A DNA stretch of 64,000 bases from Dolomedes plantarius (GCA_907164885.2 OU015491.1:120208431-120272430); one strand, 5' to 3'. Positions 20,599-32,370 are shown, numbered from the stretch's first letter. Numbers and translations: made by a program. The notes: generated by a model from the letters alone, not told the origin.

Positions 20599-21150
20599 TG
20601 TGACACTGTCTCAATTCCTACATAAAATTAGTATTTATATAAGTATGTGATGCCCCGTTCCTACCCCTCAACATGTCATCTATCGGCGAACTGTTGATCT
20701 GGGCAGTCTCATAAACTCTAGGATAAGAGGCCATAAAGTTCTTGTAATGTGCGGTTCTGACGTTATGGAACGCATAAATCCCAGAGTGGTTCGAGGGCTT
20801 TTGAGATTTTTGACACTATAGTGACATTTAGAATCCCATAGACTTCGAACACTTACCAGCACTTCAAACGCCAGAGAAATCCCTTGAATTCGCCGACAGT
20901 ACAAAAGAAGACCCCAATAGTCTACGCGGGAGAGATCTGTTTTTGGGTGCCAGAGAGACGCAGCTCTCCTGGTCAGAGATGCCTAATAGGCCAACGCTGT
21001 CGCTGAACCCGAAGCCATCCTAACTATCTAACTGTATATATTCTAACTCGCTGTACATACTTGCTTTAAATGTTGTAGTTGTAGTATGTTTAACGCATCG
21101 TAGTAAAGTAATTGAAGCGAAAGGCTTGTCGTATTATTGACTACGGTACA
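20599..21150 (+). repeat. Solo LTR of the Gmr1-like Gypsy family
   Basis: This 552-bp sequence starts tgtgacactgtctc and ends ctacggtaca. In this orientation it aligns along its length with the reverse complement of the LTRs at 38075-38635 and 44978-45561. Shared blocks include ctcataaactct.ggataag, gagtggttcgagggct, gaattcgccgac and gtagtaaagtaattgaagcg. It is flanked by GGGC (20595-20598 and 21151-21154), a 4-bp duplication. It therefore arose by LTR-LTR recombination of an older insertion. It is clearly more diverged than the paired LTRs are from each other. Confidence 0.85.
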
Positions 21151-21154
21151 GGGC

Positions 21155-22700
21155 CAAACAGGATTGAACCTATGGTTTACAGTCGGTTTCTAAAAGGCTG
21201 AAAACACCCATATTAACCTAGGAACTTGAACCCGCAGGCACGTGTACCAAATGCTCGGGCCCTAGCCATTTGGTCGTCATCATCATCCGGGCGAATTCTT
21301 AGGTTACCACAAAATTTTTTTTTGAGTGCTTGATGAAAATATGCCATGATTTTATCATCTTTAAAAATGAATTAGAATTCTACGGCTTACCAGATTAAGC
21401 AAGAAATCACCATAGAAATGGATGGCAATGTTTCTGCAGATATATTTGTATGTTACTCGAAAGGATACTAAAAGATTTCCTGACGAATGATAAAAAGGAT
21501 TTTCGAAAAAAAAACTTTCTGATACAAAAAATATTTGTTAACAATTTTTAATTTCTTAAATGAGATAATAAAACCAAAAAAAGTCATTCATTTGGCATAG
21601 GAAAATGAGTCAGCAAAATATAAATTTAATGAAAAAAAAAACATTTTCTACGTACACATGATTTTCTAAATCTACTCATGCCTATTCAAGTGAAAAAACT
21701 GTTGCTCAGAAAGGTTTGTGTATGTGTGTGTCTACGTCTATTCAGGATGCAATGTAACGACAGTAGTTAAGCACGGGAATTCAACAAACTTGACACGGGA
21801 AGTTTTTACGAAACCGTAAACAGTAGCACTTATGGAAATAGATATATTTTGGTGGATACAACAAAGGGAAATGAAACTTCATTTTGTACCTCCTGGCAAC
21901 ATAATACATGAAATTACAATTTATGAAAGGAGAGGTAAAACCCCGCGGAGAAAATTCATAGTCAACGTAGCGTACTACTTTGTTATAAACATCGGCTAAA
22001 ATGTGCGTGTTCAGAGAGCGTAACAACTCCTCATTTCTGAGACAAATATAGAAGAACCGCGAAAGTTTTCGCCGTCTCGTAAATAACATTCTTCCTGTGA
22101 TTATTTTTTATTCAGAAGGATCCACAAAATTATATCGTGAGAACAAAAAAACGCGTGAGAATTCACAGCAAAATGTTACAAATCCCACTTTCGTCGCTTT
22201 CAATTTCCGCTTCTGCTAGAACAAAGATTGCCTGTTTTATTTCATGTCAATCTCTGATTCATTTATCAGTTTGCGTAATGCCATTTGTAACTCTGTTCTA
22301 ATAGACTAATGCTATGCTAATGCGCTAATAAAAAGGGTGTTTACCTCCCGGAGGAAGTTTTCAACCTTGAATCTATTTTTGGAAAATAGCTGACAGAATT
22401 TTGTAGAATCAGGCAGCCTTTCTAAAATTACTTTACGGTCCGCAGAAGATGGTATTTAGACGATTTTGCTGTGTTTATGTGAAACTTTTTCCAACTTTAG
22501 ACTCTTCTAATGTAAATAGCAGCATTAATAAAGCATAGAGAGACGAAGAGAACATTTTAAGAAGCGACACTTGTTATACAAATATATTTCTTAGAAAGAG
22601 AACTTTTCGAATAATTTTTTCATAGTAATGGTTCCATTTACATTTTTTAATAGGAAAGTAGAACTGAACGCAGCCTCACCCGAGGGCAATTCGATTAAGC
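21155..22700. other. No gene recognised
   Basis: AT-rich. The minus-strand frame at 21781-22089 (102 codons) shows no family motif and is unsupported. Confidence 0.45.
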
Positions 22701-22985
22701 CAGCCGTACTCAACCTTTTTTCTCTACTGGCCATATACATATGTTTACTACGTAACGCGGGCCGCAACAAAGTATACTTTGTTATTAACTCCAAAAGTCG
22801 ATTTTTTTTTTGGTTTACGACGCTATTAGTTGCTAGATTTTATCCTGAAAATAATAATAAAAAGAAAGTGTCACAAAAAAACACATTGAAGAATTTTATT
22901 TATTTATTTATTAATTTATAAAACCTATATTTCTTTACCATAATTAGTTTCAGTATCGCAAAGTCTGTAGTGTAAAAGTATACTG

Positions 22986-22987
22986 GG

Positions 22988-23023
<36 letters not shown>
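22986..23023. repeat. (TA)n microsatellite
   Basis: An uninterrupted alternating TA tract, followed by tctgtgtgtggtgtg. Confidence 0.9.
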
Positions 23024-23025
<2 letters not shown>

Positions 23026-23744
23026 GTGTGTGGTGTGATTATATATAACTTTGGTAGCAGTGCAATGAAGATTTTTCTATAGTGGTAAATTTTACACGAT
23101 TTTTAATATGTAGTGTCCCATAATAAGTATGACTTCCTTTATTTTTATCTATTATTATCAATAGTATTTGTTTCAACGCGGGTGAATCGAAAGTAAGCTA
23201 TTAAGCAAACCATTCTAAAATTAAGCAGCAAAATATGGAAATGCAAACTTGCGAATCCCAGTCTTTTATCGTTGGACCTGTAAGCGTCTACACACCAGAA
23301 CGAGACGTAAAACATTAATAATATACACACAAGAACATTAGCATCTTTTCTTAAAAAAAGTGCTACTTGTAAAATTTCTTTGGAACTTGTAATTGCTTTG
23401 TTAAAAACTTAGATTTAAATATTTCTCTACTATTAAATGAAAAAATTTCCACACAAAGGGAAAAATTTTCTATGTTGAGAAAAAAAAATTATGAAAGAAA
23501 AATTGATTTGGAATACGGTACAAGAATTTTTGTTATTCTCGTTAAAAAACTGTAGACCATTTTATACCAAAAATTAGCTTCTTTTCCTATAAAAAATAAT
23601 GTATAAAATTTTAAGTACAGCTAAATATTTTCATTCCAAATGATCTCCATTTCAACCTTTCAAGTTACATAATATTTACGTTTTAATACCTGCAGTTGGT
23701 TCTCCAATTTAGTAAACTCACTATAAAAAACTCACGACATGTGA

Positions 23745-24190
23745 GTTATTTAACACACTTGTTTCGATTACTCAGTAACGATAACTCAGTAATATTTTTA
23801 ACTCACTTACATCCGCGTTCAAAAACACGGGTTGTGGTTTGTTTGACTCACCTCTGACAATAACCCATGCGAAGTGGGTTGCAGAATCCACTTATTCCGG
23901 CGACTGACCGACATTTTTTTCTCTGTGTACGCTATACCACATTATATAATAACGTAAAAAAGGATTTCGATTACGTTAATTTACGTTAAAAAGAATTTCG
24001 TTTAAGTTAAAGAGAATTTCGCTTACTCGGTAACGATAACTCAGTAGTATTTTTAATTCATTTACATCCGCGTTCAAAAACACGGGTAGTGGTTTGTTTG
24101 ACTCCCCGCTCACAATAACCCACGCGACGTGGGTTGCAGAACTCACTTATTCAAACGACTGACCGACTTTTTTTTTCTGACTATACCTCA
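23745..24190. repeat. Two tandem copies of an approximately 255-bp unit
   Basis: The block tacatccgcgttcaaaaaca recurs 255 bp apart (about 23809 and 24064). Each copy is preceded by cggtaacgataactcagta-like sequence and followed by ggtttgtttgactc, cgtgggttgcaga and gactgaccgac. The block is internal to the fossil hAT. Confidence 0.75.
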
Positions 24191-24242
24191 TTATATAATA
24201 ACGTAAAAAAATAAAACTCAAAACCTTAATCTATTCAAACGG

Positions 24243-24488
24243 TTATTTTATAAATGGGTGGGATTTTTTATGTTTAAACAAACTGTTGACCATTTTAGAT
24301 AAATCAGGTTTATACTTGCTACATGCTACCCTTAATACATCATCAAGGTAAGAATCAACAAGACGATTTCTATATACGTTCTTCGCATATATTAATTTTG
24401 GAATTGGACGATTCAAAAAGATGCGTTGATTCGAACATTGTGAGTGGCCGGTGACACATTTTTGTAGAGTTTTGTATTTTTCAGGCAT
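24243..24488 (-). pseudogene. hAT transposase C-terminal remnant
   Basis: The minus-strand frame ends NRLVDSYLDDVLRVACSKY then KPDLSKMVNSLF. This matches the tail of Charlie/GTF2IRD2-type hAT transposases, in which (S/N)-x-L-(T/V)-D-x-(H/Y)-L-x-x-(V/L)-L-R is followed by KPD-x-x-KLV. The upstream catalytic part is not recognisable. The protein is dead. Confidence 0.55.
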
Positions 24489-24601
24489 TCATTTACAGAA
24501 TCTTTATAAAGCACCTACCTGATAATGAGTGTGAGTGATGATCGCACATGAAAGCTTGGAGGGCCGCATGCCATCTGCGGGCCATAGTTTGAGTATCCCT
24601 G

Positions 24602-27012
24602 GGGTAAACTCTTGCTAGCTAGGAAAGCAAACGAAATTTTCTTAGACATAATTTTTCTCTACAGTTACATTTTGTTGTAGAAAACATCCATTAGTTCCTA
24701 TAATTAACACTACTTTAGAGTAATTTTCATTGAAACGGGACTCTGTTTATAAACCATGTATTAGATTTCTTTAAAAAAAATACCACAGCAATGTGCGTAC
24801 AGCAGTCAAGAGTAGATTTTGCCTCTGTTGTTTTATGGTACAACATAACCCGTGTGAACACCAAAGACCAGAATTTAAATAATTTACATGTTTTTAGTCT
24901 CGGTGTTAAATTTATCATTTTTTTTCAATCTCAAGATAAATACAGCTCATATATAATAAGCATGAAATTTTTGATATCAGAATGACTCAAAAGAAAGATT
25001 CAGAGACTGTGTAGATGAATATGTTGAAGCTCGTAAAAGACTGTAAAATTTCCTTCATTCCTGTATCACCAAATATTTATTAAACCCGAAATCTCGTAAG
25101 AACTCAACGTTTTAAGACGAGTTGTTGCTAGCAAACAAGTTTTACAAACAGTCATATTTTTTCCTAAATAACTCTTCACGAATAAGCAGAAACTAATTAC
25201 TTTAATGAAGCTCTCAGAAAACGCCAATGCATCGAGAAGACGAAACTACAAGAAGCACTGCACAAAACGCCAGTCTTTTCTTTAACATAGATTGATGTAT
25301 TTTCTTTTAAACTTCCTATTTATTTTCATTTCTTGGGGGCAAAGTTCCCTGAGAGCATTTACCGTGAGTTTGTCGTATACATTGGATTTCATAATGTTTC
25401 ACGAATTCTTCATATTACTTCAGTTTTAAATATTTTAAGCTTCAATGCATCTCAAAAGATAATGGGATGCTGTGTCTTGAATGTTAACAAGAAAATACTT
25501 AAGCAATAAAAGTAGTTTTGCAAAACGCTGATAAGAAACCACACATTACAAGTTTTGGTCGAAAGCGACAACGTGGGTGAAACGCACGTTAAATGTCAAC
25601 TGCTTTATTTAGAATTTATGCCAACGTGATTATCTTTATATTCTCAGTATATACACTTTGGATTCTCAGTATGAAGCTATTTCCAGGCAATTACACTTCG
25701 AAATTGAACAAGAGTTTTTGAAAAAAAAAACTACAAAAAATTTTGATATTTTAGTTATTGTTGCATATCTGTACGAAATCGTGTTTGTGTTCTGTTTGGT
25801 TTGGTTTCCAAAACTTAAATGACTTTTACTTACATAATTATGCATTTGTCACAAGAGTGCATCATTATAGAGATTCTATCTTAAATATTTAGTTATAATT
25901 TCAGTTCAGCTGAACTGAAGTTCGTGGAAGTCTTTAAGTTGCATCGTTGAAACAAGGTATATATTTTAAAATAATGGAGTTATGCATTAGAGTAATATTT
26001 TTTAAATTAGAGTAATATTGTTAAAATTTTGTTAAAATGTGCTATGAATTACAAAGCAGTTTAATTAAAGAAAACTATGACTCATATAACAAATCAGGAT
26101 TTATTGATGTGGGACTTCGAGACTACAACTAAAGTGTAGGTGGGCAAAAATATCAACACCTAAATCACGCAATACTTCTAACTTGAAGTCACACCACCGA
26201 AATAATCTAACACTAAATACAGAAAATACCTCCCAAATACATTCCAACAATCTGTCTACTTAAATCTGGTTTCAACGTGAAATCCACTGGTCTGGGCGTA
26301 CGATGATTCCTTGCTGGTGTGACGCTTTTGAAAGCCGTAAGTCTCTGCGGCTAGGCAAGCGGATAATTTATCTTAATTAATCTTATTGAGTTACTGCATC
26401 TTTCTATTATTAGTTCACTTGACTATATCATGCTTCCGTATTACCTTGGCCATTATACCTTGATCTCGCGTCCGGGGATCAAGTTTGATGAAGATGTACA
26501 AATTACGATACCCAGTAAAAAACGACTTCAAAATTAAAAAAGCAAACTGGTAGGTAAAAATATTATTTATTTGTAAAAAGAGAATTAATGCATACGATCA
26601 TTTTCATTCATTACATCCTTTCATAAGAATAAATCTGCTTTCTCGTGACATTTCAACATGTATTTTTAAAAATGTTAATTTATTACTAAAAATAATATCT
26701 CTCTCATTTTATTTTATTTATTCAAAAATAATCCTAATGAAAGAATTAAAACAAAATTTGTCAGAAATTCACACATAGTTAACTGTTTTATATATTCTTT
26801 CTTTCAATGCCTCTTAAATTAAAATGAAATCATGAGTATAAAAAAAATCCCAGGTCACTTTTGTGTTACAGATTTAACAGGCGTGAAACATGTTTTTGCT
26901 GAGGCGTTCCCATCAAAATCTTTTATTTTCCCCAAATGGCTCATTTTACCTCACCTGCAGTTCACGCAAGACTGAGATACAAACACGGCAGATAAAGTAT
27001 TTTTAGTAGTAG
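24602..27012. other. No gene recognised
   Basis: 2.4 kb of AT-rich sequence. The 16-bp palindrome cagttcagctgaactg lies near 25902. A slightly GC-richer stretch at 26100-26510 has no open frame. Nothing else is supported. Confidence 0.45.
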
Positions 27013-27231
27013 TACCGTGTTTCCCCGAAAATAAGACACGGTCTTATATTAATTTTTGCTATAAAAGACCCATTAGGGCTTATTTTCAGGAGATGTCTTA
27101 TTTTTTCATGTACAAAAATTTACCTTTATTCAAAGTACAATCACGACATCTTCATCTGGAACATCGCCATTGTAATTGCAAATGCTTGAATACCAGCTTT
27201 ACAAACAATCGAAGCCTTTCGGGCCTGTTCA

Positions 27232-27382
27232 CATAGCGTCCGTCAGCGTCAGCGTTACTCGTTCTGAAATATATTTATCCAATTACAAACCTCCCAACGA
27301 TTAGCCATGAAATTGTTAAGATCTGTGATTGGTTTAAAATATGTCAATACGAGTAACGCTGACGGATTTTATGTGAACAGGC
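27232..27382. mobile_element. Small TIR element (MITE), copy B
   Basis: This is the second copy of the family at 4945-5110. It begins ggcctgttcacatagcgtcc..gtcagcgttactcg and ends cgagtaacgctgacgga..gtgaacaggc. It shares the internal ccaattacaaa/gattggtt block. Like copy A it landed inside another repeat. Confidence 0.65.
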
Positions 27383-27624
27383 TGTTCCTCTTCTGTCAAC
27401 AATCGATTCACAGAGGATGTCTTCTAACTCAGGAAACAATGGTTGCCAACCTGATCCACACTTACGCTTATCCTTGTGTGCTTGGGACTTGAAAAGGAAG
27501 ATCTTCTGGAGCGACCATTGTTGGTCATGGACTTCTTGAGAGTGTGCGGTATCATGGACCTAATCTAGCTCTGCTGGGTGACAGGGATCAGCAACAACAA
27601 CAGTAACAACACACACACACTTAC

Positions 27625-27790
27625 GCTTCTTAGCATTTCCTGCGTCCACCTGTTGACCAAGATTATCGTACTTTGATCGCCATTTTCGGGCCATTTGGAG
27701 ATCCATCTTCTTTTCTTTGCAGAAATCTGTAAGATTCTTATACCGGGAGTCTTCTATAATTCCTTTCTTGCACTCGACGAAATAGCTCAT
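27625..27790 (-). pseudogene. Transposase N-terminal HTH remnant
   Basis: The minus-strand frame reads MSYFVECKKGIIEDSRYKN, then LTDFCKEKKMDLQMARKW. This has the 'MSY-x-VE-x-KK-x-II' opening and the basic K-W-R-x-K of the N-terminal DNA-binding module found in pogo-like and related transposases. The frame runs on into SINE-like (CA)n sequence and stops. The catalytic domain is absent. Confidence 0.5.
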
Positions 27791-28229
27791 TCTTTTTGCT
27801 CTCATCTTGTTTGGGGATTGAAATATTAAGTCCCTTTATTATTAAATCAAGCTATAATTGAAGTCTTAAGAGACAGGAGTGGCAATAAAAACTGTTACGA
27901 ATGATGAACTACACAAATACAATGAAAAATTGCAGGCACAAAATTCAGAAAACGTTGTTTTATTTCACGAGAGTGCATTAAGTATGTTCGTTTCAACACT
28001 TGACGTATTGAATTATGAAGATTCTAATAAGTCACCACCACGTCTGTTCGTTATCAAGCGCGAATGTGTGTTGTGACTGCACTCCGATTGGTCATAAGTC
28101 TGGCGTCCGTCTGGCTTACGATATTGAGTGGGGCTTATTTTGGGGGTAGGGCTTATATTACGAGTATCCTGACAAATCATGCTAGGGCTTATTTTCCGAT
28201 TAGGTCTTATTTTCGGGGAACGCGGTGGC

Positions 28230-29195
28230 GGAAGCCAATATTCTAATCTTCGGATTAATGTTCAGGGAAATCCATTAACGACGGCTGTAAATAATCATCC
28301 AAGACTAAAACAAGGTACTTTATTTCCATATACATATAGACAGTTCAAACGATCAGAACAGTATCGCAACGCTATTCTTAGCATTAAGCTAAACAGATAC
28401 GGCCATCTTATTTGATTGCAAACTTAATTCTAGAGAAAAACAAAACATTACGAGTTGCCATTCCATGAATACAAAACTATCAAAATTCTAAATACATTAC
28501 TGTTACATTGATTGGGCTGACATCTAGGGATGAAAGAATAAGTACTTTCAAACACACGGTAATACAACTAAGACGAGTATTTACCATTTATTCAAACGTT
28601 CGTTCCCAGTCATCTTCAGGTATGCTTGAAAAAAGATTTATGACAACTGAAATGTTTGATATAGTCTATTGAATCAATCTTTGAAATACGCCGAGTGAAA
28701 ACCCTATCGGTAGATGAACCAACAAGAGTAGTTCATTGAGAACGGGTTAGTTTGCAGCTGTAATCTAAATCTGTATTCCATGATGTTCATACATTCTCTG
28801 TTTCCCTTCTTTGCTAAATCCAAATTCAAATATCCGCTTACAGTTGTCAGAATATACCCAGACTGTTTTTTCACAATTTTTCATGCATTTCAGATGCCTT
28901 GGGTGCACACTAAAGCAAATTAGTGAGAAATAAACAACCGATATCTTTCCAATTTCTATTCGGTGAAGCATGAACTGTAACGATTAATGTCCTCTTTCCA
29001 CTGATGGTCCTTTCAACATCACAGATATCACCACATTCTTCGCTAATACCCATATCCCATATCCAGTTTCAATGATGTATTTTTAGCAAAATTCACTAGG
29101 ATGTGGGGAGAGGAAAACAAAAACAACCCTTCTTTTTATACAGCGCAACTGCCCGAACTGTAACACTTTCTCTCTTCAAATTGTGTGGCGCATTT
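28230..29195. other. No gene recognised
   Basis: AT-rich, with no terminal repeats or motif-bearing frame. The minus frame at 28765-28971 is unsupported. Confidence 0.45.
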
Positions 29196-29206
29196 TCATC
29201 CCTTAA

Positions 29207-29538
29207 TGTTGTTGTTGTTGTTCCTAAAGTTGTTCCAGAAGTTCTACACCAGGTCCATATAGGCTTCGTGCTGAGTAGTGCGGTTCCGATTTATAATAGT
29301 AGCACCACAAGGCTCGGAGTCCGACTTGGCTAGGTGCCACCACAATTTTGACCGATCACCCCCAGGGGCGATATCTGGGGGGATCGTACCTTCCCCACCC
29401 ATTGAACTCATAGAAGGACTTTTCGGTGTACGGATTTAACGTACCCATATCCGGCCTAGACACGAAGGTATTTAACAGCACTTCTTGGGCACCCTCAACA
29501 CCGAAAGCTGATACGCTACCGACAGGCTTCTCGGGCCC
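29207..29538 (-). repeat. SINE family 1, full-length copy
   Basis: On the minus strand it begins near ggcccgagaagcctgtcgg. It carries a tRNA-like head (ggtagcg..agctttcggtgttgagggtgc), a central ggtacgatccccccag..cctgggggtgatcggtcaaaa block, and a (CAA)n tail (plus strand gttgttgttgtt at 29209-29221). Flanks tcatcccttaa (29196-29206) and tcatcccttga (29539-29549) form an 11-bp target duplication with one mismatch. This implies LINE-driven retroposition. Confidence 0.75.
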
Positions 29539-29587
29539 TCATCCCTTGATAATTTTGATGGGGAAACATTCGCAAATATTTCTATGG

Positions 29588-30065
29588 TGCCCGGTATAAA
29601 GGGCTTAAGTCAAAAACAGTGATATAAATATACCAAGTTATTGGCTTTTATACCAATCGCAAAACAATATTTTTTCCAATGCGGAGGCCTTGTCCCTTTA
29701 ACAGTCGCCTATTATCACCGTGGTTTTGTTTGCCTCTTTATTATAGGAACACCCCATAGGTGGACCAGCATTGTCCCCTATGAAGGGATGACACAAATGG
29801 ACGCATTTTTCGTGGTGCGACGCCGGGATTTGATCTGAACACCTTCAGCGGCAAAAACCAGAGCGCTGTACCACAGGTCCATCACAAGCCCAGAACAATA
29901 AATTCGGCTTGAGTCTTTTGTACAAAGAAATGTCCATTTGTATACAAAATTGATAAACTTAAATTTTGCCTTTTATACAAGGCAAAAGATGTTTGTTTGT
30001 TTTTTATCAATATTTACAAATATCTAAAAATCACTTTTTTTTACGTAAGCCCTTTATACCGGGCA
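29588..30065. mobile_element. MITE with perfect 20-bp terminal inverted repeats
   Basis: The left end tgcccggtataaagggctta (29588-29607) is repeated exactly in inverse orientation at 30046-30065. A SINE (29670-29891) is inserted in it; without that the MITE is about 247 bp. No target duplication is obvious (flanks ctatgg and taatag), so I do not assign a superfamily. Confidence 0.7.
29670..29891 (-). repeat. SINE family 2, full-length copy
   Basis: This is the reverse complement of the SINE at 30814-31038. It has a tRNA-like head with gtacagcgctctgg (A box) and cagatcaaatcccgg (B box), a body with cctat..ggtgttcc, and a tail aggcctccgcattgg followed by a short A run. Flanks aaaacaata (29661-29669) and agaacaata (29892-29900) form a 9-bp duplication with one mismatch. 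Confidence 0.75.
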
Positions 30066-30639
30066 TAATAGATATGTTCCACTTTAAAATTTCAAAACAT
30101 TTATAATACGAAGACTAAAAAGGGAGTGCGTTTTATAATACATTATCAAAAAGAAATGATGTAGACAACAGTTTTATTTAAATACCTCTCTCCACACTTT
30201 CTCTCTCTTTTTCTCTCTTGCTCACTCAATATGACATTTTGTAGTACCTAGCGTGATTTCAGCATTCGTTTAACAGTTTCTAAGTTTTCGTCTGGAAAAC
30301 ACTTGCGCAAAGATAACAGCCTTAAAAAGAGGAAAAAACAAGAGCACGGGCATTTTATCTTCCGTTTAAAAGATCCTGGTTTAAAAGATCAGGATCTACA
30401 GTTTATGGCCGTTCCAGTACGGTAATAAATACAAATGCCAACTGCGGTAGTCAAACTCGCAGACTCTGATACCGAATGCACCAACGATTCAGACATCTTT
30501 TTAGTCTGCTGGAATTTTTCACTGTTATTATTATTCAAAGTATTTTTACCCCTTTAGTCTTTTATGATTATAGATTTTACATATGAACTGTCGACCCATA
30601 ATTCTCATTTTCCATTTTCCAGTGTAATCTGAATAAATA
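30066..30639. other. No gene recognised
   Basis: AT-rich; contains a (tctc)n-like stretch at about 30186-30220. Nothing else supported. Confidence 0.45.
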
Positions 30640-30813
30640 ACTATTACAGTATAGACTTTTTTTTTTTCAAGTTATTTCCGCGATTTGAAGATTAAAGCTG
30701 AAAATGGATTATACTGATTGATCATTTCTATAACACTCGAAAATGTGTTATCATTTTTTCATTTGATATTTTAATACATGATTTTTATTTTCATTCTTCA
30801 GTTTATTCTTTAC

Positions 30814-31038
30814 GGGCTTCTGGCGGCCCAGTAGTACAGCGCGCTGGCTTTCGGTGCTGAGGGTGCTCGGATCGAAGCCTGGCGTCGCGCCACGAAAAAT
30901 GCCTCCTTTCCTGTCGTCCCTTCATAGAGGGTACTGCTGTCCGCCTATATGGTGCCCCCGCAATAAAATGGGCAGTAAAATTGCGGCGTAGTATAGGCGA
31001 TTGTTTGACGACAAGTGCCTCCGCATTGGAAAAAAAAA
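30814..31038 (+). repeat. SINE family 2, full-length copy
   Basis: The tRNA-like head carries tagtacagcgcgctggc (A box) and ctcggatcgaagcc (B box). The body has gtactgctgtccgcctatat, then gcctccgcattgg and an A tail. Flanks agtttattctttac (30800-30813) and agtttactctttac (31039-31052) are a 14-bp target duplication with one mismatch. Confidence 0.85.
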
Positions 31039-31207
31039 AGTTTACTCTTTACTGAATGCTATTACAGTACAGCTTTAATCTTCAGGTTATTTCAAATTAT
31101 TATTCAGTTTCAAGATTAAAACTGAAATTGCATTATACTGAAAAATCAAATCTATTATACTTGAAAATGTTTTTTTCCATTATGTAAACCTATGATTTTC
31201 ATTTTAA

Positions 31208-31791
31208 CACTAAAAAGACGGGATATTTTTCTTTCTAAAAACACTGAACGCCGTCATTTTGACGGTTAAAAATAAAATCAAGAATTTTAAATGTTTAATG
31301 TTTTTTAAATGGTTAAGTACTTTAAATTTTGAACTATTTTATACCAATATATAATAAATTAGTATATATTCAGATATATTTTTATGCAGATATGCCGAGC
31401 TGACAACCTGGTAAGGTTTATTCGGAAAAATATATGCATGGTTTGGGCAGTCCTTATTTTTCAACACCAATATTTCCGAAGAGCCAATATTTCTGTTATT
31501 TGCAAAAAGGGAAAGAGACTGAAAGTAACTAACATTTTTCAGGTATTATTTTATAGATTTCTTCCTGTTTTCTATATTGCCGTCAAATTGACGGCTTTGA
31601 GTCTTTATAGGTATACAACGCCTTTTATCCCCCCTCTTTACTATCTAATATAATTTTGTAAATGTGTGTGCATATTTCGCGTAAAATTAGAAAAAGTCAT
31701 AAAATTTTAGAAGCCTGGGAACATAAAATCAGACATAGCGCTCAATAGTATGTCCGAAACCGTCAAAATGACGGTAGCCGTCTTTCTAGTG
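31208..31791. mobile_element. TTAA-flanked MITE with internal CCGTCA palindromes (piggyBac-like)
   Basis: The ends CACTAAAAAGACGG and CCGTCTTTCTAGTG are inverted repeats. The flanks are TTAA (31204-31207) and TTAT (31792-31795), the piggyBac target site with one change. Three palindromes of the form CCGTCA-AT core-TGACGG occur, two subterminal (about 31251 and 31761) and one internal (about 31580). Length is 584 bp; no transposase. Confidence 0.65.
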
Positions 31792-31850
31792 TTATTTCTA
31801 TAGTTTATTCATAAAAAAATTACTGTTGCTCTACAGATTTAATTTTCATG

Positions 31851-32206
31851 GGGGGTTGAGGTAGACTGGTGGTAGCACGTCGGCTTCCGGTGCTGAGGTT
31901 GCTCGGATCGAATCACGACAAGCGCCATTAAATACCTCTGTTTTAGGCTGGCTATGGGCACGTTAAATCCGTTGACCGGATAGTCCCTCTATGAGGTCCG
32001 AGAGGTGGGAAAGGGTAAGATCCCCCCAGATTTCGCTCTTGAGGGTGTTCGGTCAAAATCGAGGTAGCACCTGGCTAAATCTGACTCCAAACCTTGTGGT
32101 GCCATTATAAACCGAAGCCGCACCCCTCAGCCTGCTAGCCTATATGGACAGGACCTGGTCTGAAATACTTCCTGCCAGAGGGCATTGGAAAAAACAACAA
32201 CAGCAA
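31851..32206 (+). repeat. SINE family 1, full-length copy
   Basis: The head reads gactggtggtagcacgtcgg (A-box region), then ctcggatcgaatcacg (B-box region). The body has gatccccccagatttcg, ggtcaaaatcgaggtagcac, ccttgtggtgccattataaa and cctatatggac. The tail is aaaaaacaacaacagcaa. The target duplication is unclear. Confidence 0.75.
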
Positions 32207-32370
32207 TTTGTTCCAACAAAACGTTGTATCCATGATTTGAAAGTTAAAACTGAAATTGGAAACTGAGTAATCCTATTTATAATACATGAGCAACTAGTTA
32301 TAAAAAGTTACAAAAAAATTATGGAAAGAATATTTCATCTTAAGCGTTCATTAACTGTCAGTGTACACAT

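Larger units (their letters stand above)
22701..24601 (-). mobile_element. Fossil hAT element
   Basis: The ends CAGCCGTACTCAACC (22701) and GTTTGAGTATCCCTG (24601, inverse CAGGGATACTCAAAC) share the CAGnnnTACTCAA pattern of hAT (Charlie-like) termini. They are followed inward by ggcc/gggcc motifs. The flanking 8-mers GATTAAGC and GGGTAAAC match only partly. A hAT transposase C-terminus remains at 24243-24488. The middle carries a (TA)n tract and a two-copy tandem repeat of about 255 bp. Confidence 0.6.
27014..28226 (-). mobile_element. Fossil DNA transposon with CCCCGAAAATAAGAC termini (pogo/Tigger-like)
   Basis: The left end accgtgtttccccgaaaataagac and the right end, inverse accgcgttccccgaaaataagac, form a terminal inverted repeat of about 23 bp. 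Further copies of the cttattttc motif follow just inside each end. A transposase N-terminal remnant is on the minus strand at 27625-27790. The element also contains a MITE (27232-27382) and a SINE-like fragment ending in (CAA)n and (CA)n (about 27490-27622). The target duplication is not clear. Confidence 0.6.
30640..32345. repeat. Three diverged units of about 175 bp, spread apart by insertions
   Basis: The block tttgaagattaaagctgaaa recurs near 30675, 31112 (caagattaaaactgaaatt) and 32236 (gaaagttaaaactgaaatt). Neighbouring matches include ttacagtatag/ttacagtacag. After subtracting the SINEs (30814-31038 and 31851-32206) and the TTAA element (31208-31791), the unit spacing is about 175 bp in both intervals. 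Confidence 0.5.
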
